The notes beneath the pieces were generated by a model, which saw only the letters and a program-made list of their open reading frames with translations, had not been told where the DNA came from and made no database searches. From positions 1 through 8,718 of the forward strand of contig JAIRLK010000241.1 of the NCBI GenBank assembly GCA_031259515.1: a stretch of 8,718 bases of DNA, written 5' to 3'. The position numbers and the translations under genes were made by a program. The stretch is from Treponema sp. (lineage in GTDB: Bacteria; Spirochaetota; Spirochaetia; Treponematales; Breznakiellaceae). Shown here piece by piece: positions 6,191 to 8,718 of the stretch. Numbering within the stretch: the first letter of the stretch is position 1; each line of letters opens with the position of its first letter.

Positions 6191-6532
6191 ATGTATAGGT
6201 CAGGGAACGACATAAACATTTTATTTGGAAAAAATCTTAAACGCATCAGAACTCAAAGAAATATTTCTCAGTTAACCCTGGCAAACATGGCGGATTTGAC
6301 CCATAACTTCATTAATGAGATTGAAAACGGCCGTAAATGGATTTCTCCGGAAACCCTGGCCAAACTATCCAACGCCCTTGAAATCGAACCCTATCAATTC
6401 TTCACTCCCTCATCAACATCCCTCGGCATAAAGGCCGAATTCATGACCTCCTACCTGGATGATATACAGGATTCCTTTAACAAAATGGTTCAGGAACTCC
6501 GCGTCCGCTATCTGCCGGATGAAAATATGTAA
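6191..6532 (+). CDS. Small XRE-family helix-turn-helix regulator
   Basis: The 113-residue protein has a Cro/C1-type helix-turn-helix at about residues 11-70. The motif runs LFGKNLKRIRTQRNISQLTL, then the recognition helix around LTHNFINEIENGRKWISPETLAKLSNAL, then EIEPYQFF. The remaining 40 residues (ending LRVRYLPDENM) form a short helical tail that may serve dimerisation; no ligand-binding or peptidase domain is present. It is probably a DNA-binding repressor of its own or neighbouring genes. The coding sequence is visibly more AT-rich than the genes around it, and the ATG has no good ribosome site. If the TATAAG at 6174 is the -10, the mRNA would have only a few leader bases. It is convergent with ftsH. 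The base composition and isolated position suggest an accessory gene, possibly acquired. The targets are unknown. Confidence 0.85.
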   Translation: MYRSGNDINILFGKNLKRIRTQRNISQLTLANMADLTHNFINEIENGRKWISPETLAKLSNALEIEPYQFFTPSSTSLGIKAEFMTSYLDDIQDSFNKMVQELRVRYLPDENM

Positions 6533-6544
6533 GGAACTGTTCCT
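6532..6544. repeat. 13-nt inverted repeat spanning the convergent stop codons
   Basis: AGGAAC-T-GTTCCT has perfect 6-bp arms around one base. It reaches from the last base of the XRE stop (TAA, 6530-6532) into the ftsH stop (6543-6545 on the minus strand). The single-base centre is too tight for a full stem, and there is no T-run, so it is not a convincing terminator. GGAAC/GTTCC also occurs in the palindromes near 8585 and 8710, possibly by chance. Confidence 0.3.
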
Positions 6545-8495
6545 AAGCGCCCCATGAACCGTTGTTTATCAGCGCCTTGAATTCCTTCTCGTCCAAGGTT
6601 TCCTGTTCCAGAAGTTTTTCAGCCACGGCGTTCAGGATGTCCCGTTTCCGGATGAGCGTCTCTTTGACCGCGGTATAGCGTCCGTTGATGATCTTGGCGA
6701 TTTCCTCGTCCACATACTGTTGGGTGCTTTCCGCGTATTCCCGCTGGAACATGGGTTCCTGCCGTTCCGTGCCGCCCATGCCTGCGGCCCGGGATGTCAG
6801 GGCCACATGACGGAACCGCTCGCTCATGCCGTAGTCGGTGATCATCTTCCGGGCTATGTCCGTAGCCTTGGTAAGGTCGTTGGTCGCGCCGGTGGAAAAC
6901 TCCCCGGAAATCATCTCTTCGGCGATACGGCCCCCCAAAAGTATGTCTATTTTCCCCAGAAGATCCGACTGGGTTACCGTATACCTATCCTCCACCGGCA
7001 TTTGCAACGTATAACCCAGGGCAAAGCCCCGGGGGATTATCGAAATCTTCTGAACCGGATCGGCGTTGGGGATAAAGGCGGCCACCAAAGCGTGCCCAGC
7101 CTCGTGGTAAGCCGTCAGCTTCCGTTCCTCCGGTTTAAGTACCCGGGTCTTCTTTTGCAGACCCGCCACGGTCTTTTCGATGGCTTCGTCAAAATCCCGC
7201 TGCTCCACCATCCTTCTGCCCGCCCGCACCGCCAGTAAGGCCGCCTCGTTCACGATGTTGGCGAGGTCCGCGCCGGAAAACCCGGAAGTTATCCGGGCGG
7301 TAACCGACAGATCCACCGCCGGGGACAGCTTGACGCCCCTGGAGTGTATCCTGAGTATCTCTTCCCGGCCTTTAAGATCGGGCCGGTCCACCAGAACCTG
7401 GCGGTCAAAGCGGCCGGGCCTGAGCAGGGCCGGATCCAGCACATCGGGCCGGTTGGTAGCCGCCAGGATGATAAGACCGCTCGTAGCGTCAAAGCCGTCC
7501 ATCTCCACCAAAAGCTGGTTCAAGGTCTGCTCCCGCTCGTCATTCCCCCCGGCAACATTGTTGATGCGGCTCTTACCGATGGCATCCAATTCATCAATGA
7601 AGATGATGCAGGGGGCCTTTTCCCGGGCCTGTTTGAAAAGGTCCCGCACCCGCGCCGCGCCAACACCCACGAACATCTCCACGAAGTCGGCGCCGCTCAT
7701 GCGGAAGAATACAACCCCCGCTTCCCCCGCTACCGCCCGGGCCAGGAGGGTCTTCCCCGTTCCCGGCGGCCCGACAAGGAGCACTCCCTTGGGGATCTTT
7801 CCGCCTATGTCGGTGTACTTCTTAGGGGTGCGCAGGAAGTCCACCACTTCCACAAGTTCTTCCTTGGCCTCATCCACCCCGGCCACATCCTGGAAGCGGG
7901 TAACAATACCCCCCTCCGCCACGATAACCGCCCGGTTCTGCCCCACGGAAAGCACATTGCCGCCCATGCTGCCCAGGCGCTTCAGCAGGAACCGCCAGAT
8001 AAAGAAGAAGAACGCGATGGGAAGCACCCAACTGAAAATGATGTTGAGGACCGCGCTTCCTTCCCGGGAAACTGCGTAATACGCGACACCCTTTTCGTCC
8101 ATAAGTTTGATGATCTCCGGATCGCCTATGGGAACCGTCCGGTAAGCCGAATCCGGCATATTCCGGTAGGGATTCCGCGGGAACGTATCAGGCGGCGCAT
8201 CCCGTTTAAGGGAGGTATACCCGGTAAAATAGGAATCCGACAACTCCACCCGTTTTATCTCCCCGGAAGCGATTTTGGCCTTGAATTCCGAAAAATCAAT
8301 GGTATGATTCACTTTGCCCAGGAACACATAATTAAAAAGGCTCATCCCCACAACAATGATCAAGATATATATAATAGAAAACTTCCATCCGCCAAACCGT
8401 TTGGGGTCCGGCAACTTAGGCCCGCCGAAGGGGAACTGGGGACTGGAATTCCGTTTGCTTTTTTTCTGCGGGTCTTCGGACCCAAAATCGCTCAT
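6543..8495 (-). CDS. ftsH: ATP-dependent zinc metalloprotease FtsH
   Basis: FtsH is a hexameric AAA+ protease anchored in the inner membrane that degrades misfolded membrane proteins and selected soluble regulators. The 650-residue protein has two transmembrane helices (about 40-59 and 148-170) flanking an extracytoplasmic domain of about 90 residues. The AAA module follows with Walker A GPPGTGKT (242-249), pore loop FVGVG (275-279), Walker B IIFIDE (297-302) and second region of homology ATNRPDVLDPALLRPGRFDR (346-365). The peptidase domain carries HEAGH (464-468), with the third zinc ligand probably D540 in STGATNDL. All catalytic motifs are intact and the length is normal. The frame continues upstream to a TTG at 8564. 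ATG 8495 is preferred because AGGAG lies six bases before it and the protein then begins with the usual short cytoplasmic tail before the first helix. Confidence 0.97.
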   Translation of the reverse strand: MSDFGSEDPQKKSKRNSSPQFPFGGPKLPDPKRFGGWKFSIIYILIIVVGMSLFNYVFLGKVNHTIDFSEFKAKIASGEIKRVELSDSYFTGYTSLKRDAPPDTFPRNPYRNMPDSAYRTVPIGDPEIIKLMDEKGVAYYAVSREGSAVLNIIFSWVLPIAFFFFIWRFLLKRLGSMGGNVLSVGQNRAVIVAEGGIVTRFQDVAGVDEAKEELVEVVDFLRTPKKYTDIGGKIPKGVLLVGPPGTGKTLLARAVAGEAGVVFFRMSGADFVEMFVGVGAARVRDLFKQAREKAPCIIFIDELDAIGKSRINNVAGGNDEREQTLNQLLVEMDGFDATSGLIILAATNRPDVLDPALLRPGRFDRQVLVDRPDLKGREEILRIHSRGVKLSPAVDLSVTARITSGFSGADLANIVNEAALLAVRAGRRMVEQRDFDEAIEKTVAGLQKKTRVLKPEERKLTAYHEAGHALVAAFIPNADPVQKISIIPRGFALGYTLQMPVEDRYTVTQSDLLGKIDILLGGRIAEEMISGEFSTGATNDLTKATDIARKMITDYGMSERFRHVALTSRAAGMGGTERQEPMFQREYAESTQQYVDEEIAKIINGRYTAVKETLIRKRDILNAVAEKLLEQETLDEKEFKALINNGSWGA

Positions 8496-8501
8496 GGTTA
8501 T

Positions 8502-8506
8502 CTCCT
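8502..8506 (-). promoter_or_regulatory. Ribosome binding site fixing the ftsH ATG
   Basis: AGGAG on the minus strand stands six bases before ATG 8495. The in-frame ATG codons further upstream and the TTG at 8564 have no comparable site, so this decides the start. Confidence 0.65.
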
Positions 8507-8577
8507 GATTGTCCATCTCGATAAACGTTTCTTTTCTACCTTCAATCATAAGGTATATCGGCAAAATTAAATACTAG

Positions 8578-8635
8578 GAGCCTGTTCCAAAACTAATTGA
8601 CTGTGCGCTAACGCGCACGGTTTTGGCCCAGGCTC
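8578..8635. repeat. Palindrome 1 of the element: compound stem-loop
   Basis: GAGCCTG (8578-8584) pairs with CAGGCTC (8629-8635). After a two-base mismatch, CCAAAAC (8587-8593) pairs with GTTTTGG (8620-8626). The inner stem GTGCGC (8603-8608) pairs with GCGCAC (8613-8618) around a TAAC loop. This gives twenty base pairs in three nested segments, with an asymmetric internal bulge at 8594-8602. Confidence 0.6.
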
Positions 8636-8637
8636 TT

Positions 8638-8670
8638 GCAGTTTTTCAGGCTAAAGCCTTGCAAAACTGC
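8638..8670. repeat. Palindrome 2 of the element: stem-loop followed by a T-run
   Basis: GCAGTTTT (8638-8645) pairs with AAAACTGC (8663-8670), and AGGCT (8648-8652) with AGCCT (8655-8659) around AA. T6 follows at 8672-8677, so in plus-strand RNA this has the look of an intrinsic terminator. No plus-strand gene lies upstream for it to serve, so I treat it as part of the repeat. Confidence 0.5.
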
Positions 8671-8684
8671 GTTTTTTAAAGGTT

Positions 8685-8714
8685 GCTGTTCCAAAACTGA
8701 AGTTTTGGAACAGC
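8685..8714. repeat. Palindrome 3 of the element: perfect 14-bp arms
   Basis: GCTGTTCCAAAACT (8685-8698) and AGTTTTGGAACAGC (8701-8714) are exact reverse complements around GA. TGTTCCAAAACT is also found at 8583-8594 in palindrome 1, so the two palindromes share outer arms but differ in their centres. Confidence 0.65.
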
Positions 8715-8718
8715 CTCT

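Larger units (their letters stand above)
8578..8717. repeat. Palindromic MITE-like intergenic element upstream of ftsH
   Basis: The 140-base stretch is bounded by inverted repeats: GAGCCTGTTCCAAAACT (8578-8594) and the reverse complement of 8701-8717 agree at 16 of 17 positions. Inside are three back-to-back palindromes (given as separate entries) and no reading frame of note. This is the build of a non-autonomous miniature element or a REP-like intergenic repeat. It lies about 80 bases upstream of the ftsH start, so it may supply or separate transcription signals. The right flank is cut by the window, so target-site duplication cannot be checked. The element might continue beyond 8718. Confidence 0.6.

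Noticed and set aside
7344..8570. Long plus-strand frame opposite ftsH (408 codons), and another at 7180-8079
   Set aside because: Both lie wholly antisense to an intact ftsH with all its catalytic motifs. Their translations are low in recognisable structure and show no domain; they reflect the GC-rich codon pattern of the opposite strand.
8638..8677. Hairpin plus T6 as a plus-strand intrinsic terminator
   Set aside because: No plus-strand gene reaches it: the nearest gene on that side is ftsH on the minus strand, and the hairpin is one of three in a repeat element.

Overview
The window looks like chromosomal DNA of a spirochete, most likely a gut-type Treponema. This rests on the overall look of the FtsH, RimO, LolA-like and RodZ-like proteins, fairly GC-rich coding sequence with short AT-rich gaps, and frequent GTG/TTG starts. 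The genus is inferred from sequence style and was not confirmed by any search.

Layout. From 4750 down to 1 lies a minus-strand block of four genes: a CrtI-type FAD oxidoreductase, a LolA-like exported protein, a RodZ-like membrane protein with a cytoplasmic helix-turn-helix, and rimO, which runs off the left edge. The gaps are 56 to 93 bases and contain no obvious terminator, so the block may be one operon. The rodZ-rimO gap holds an 18-codon reading frame with a very good ribosome binding site. It is in frame with rimO but separated from it by a TAG that sits inside a perfect 14-bp palindrome. Divergent from this block is an exported M15-type zinc peptidase (4909-5985, plus). Next comes a 205-base AT-rich, pyrimidine-biased gap with degenerate 18-19-nt repeats and an 8-bp inverted repeat, then a small XRE-type regulator (6191-6532, plus). 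ftsH (8495-6543, minus) converges on the regulator with only 10 bases between the stop codons. Upstream of ftsH, 8578-8717 is a 140-base element made of three successive palindromes. It is bounded by 17-nt inverted repeats with one mismatch, so it resembles a MITE or an intergenic palindromic repeat.

Working together. LolA-like carrier, RodZ-like scaffold, M15 peptidase and FtsH all act at or beyond the inner membrane (lipoprotein transport, cell shape, peptidoglycan trimming, membrane protein quality control). The window therefore reads as a largely housekeeping envelope neighbourhood, with RimO (ribosomal protein S12 modification) attached. The parts that look accessory are the XRE gene with its repeat-rich upstream region and the palindromic element next to ftsH. 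I found no complete novel defence or mobile system, no RNA genes and no CRISPR array.
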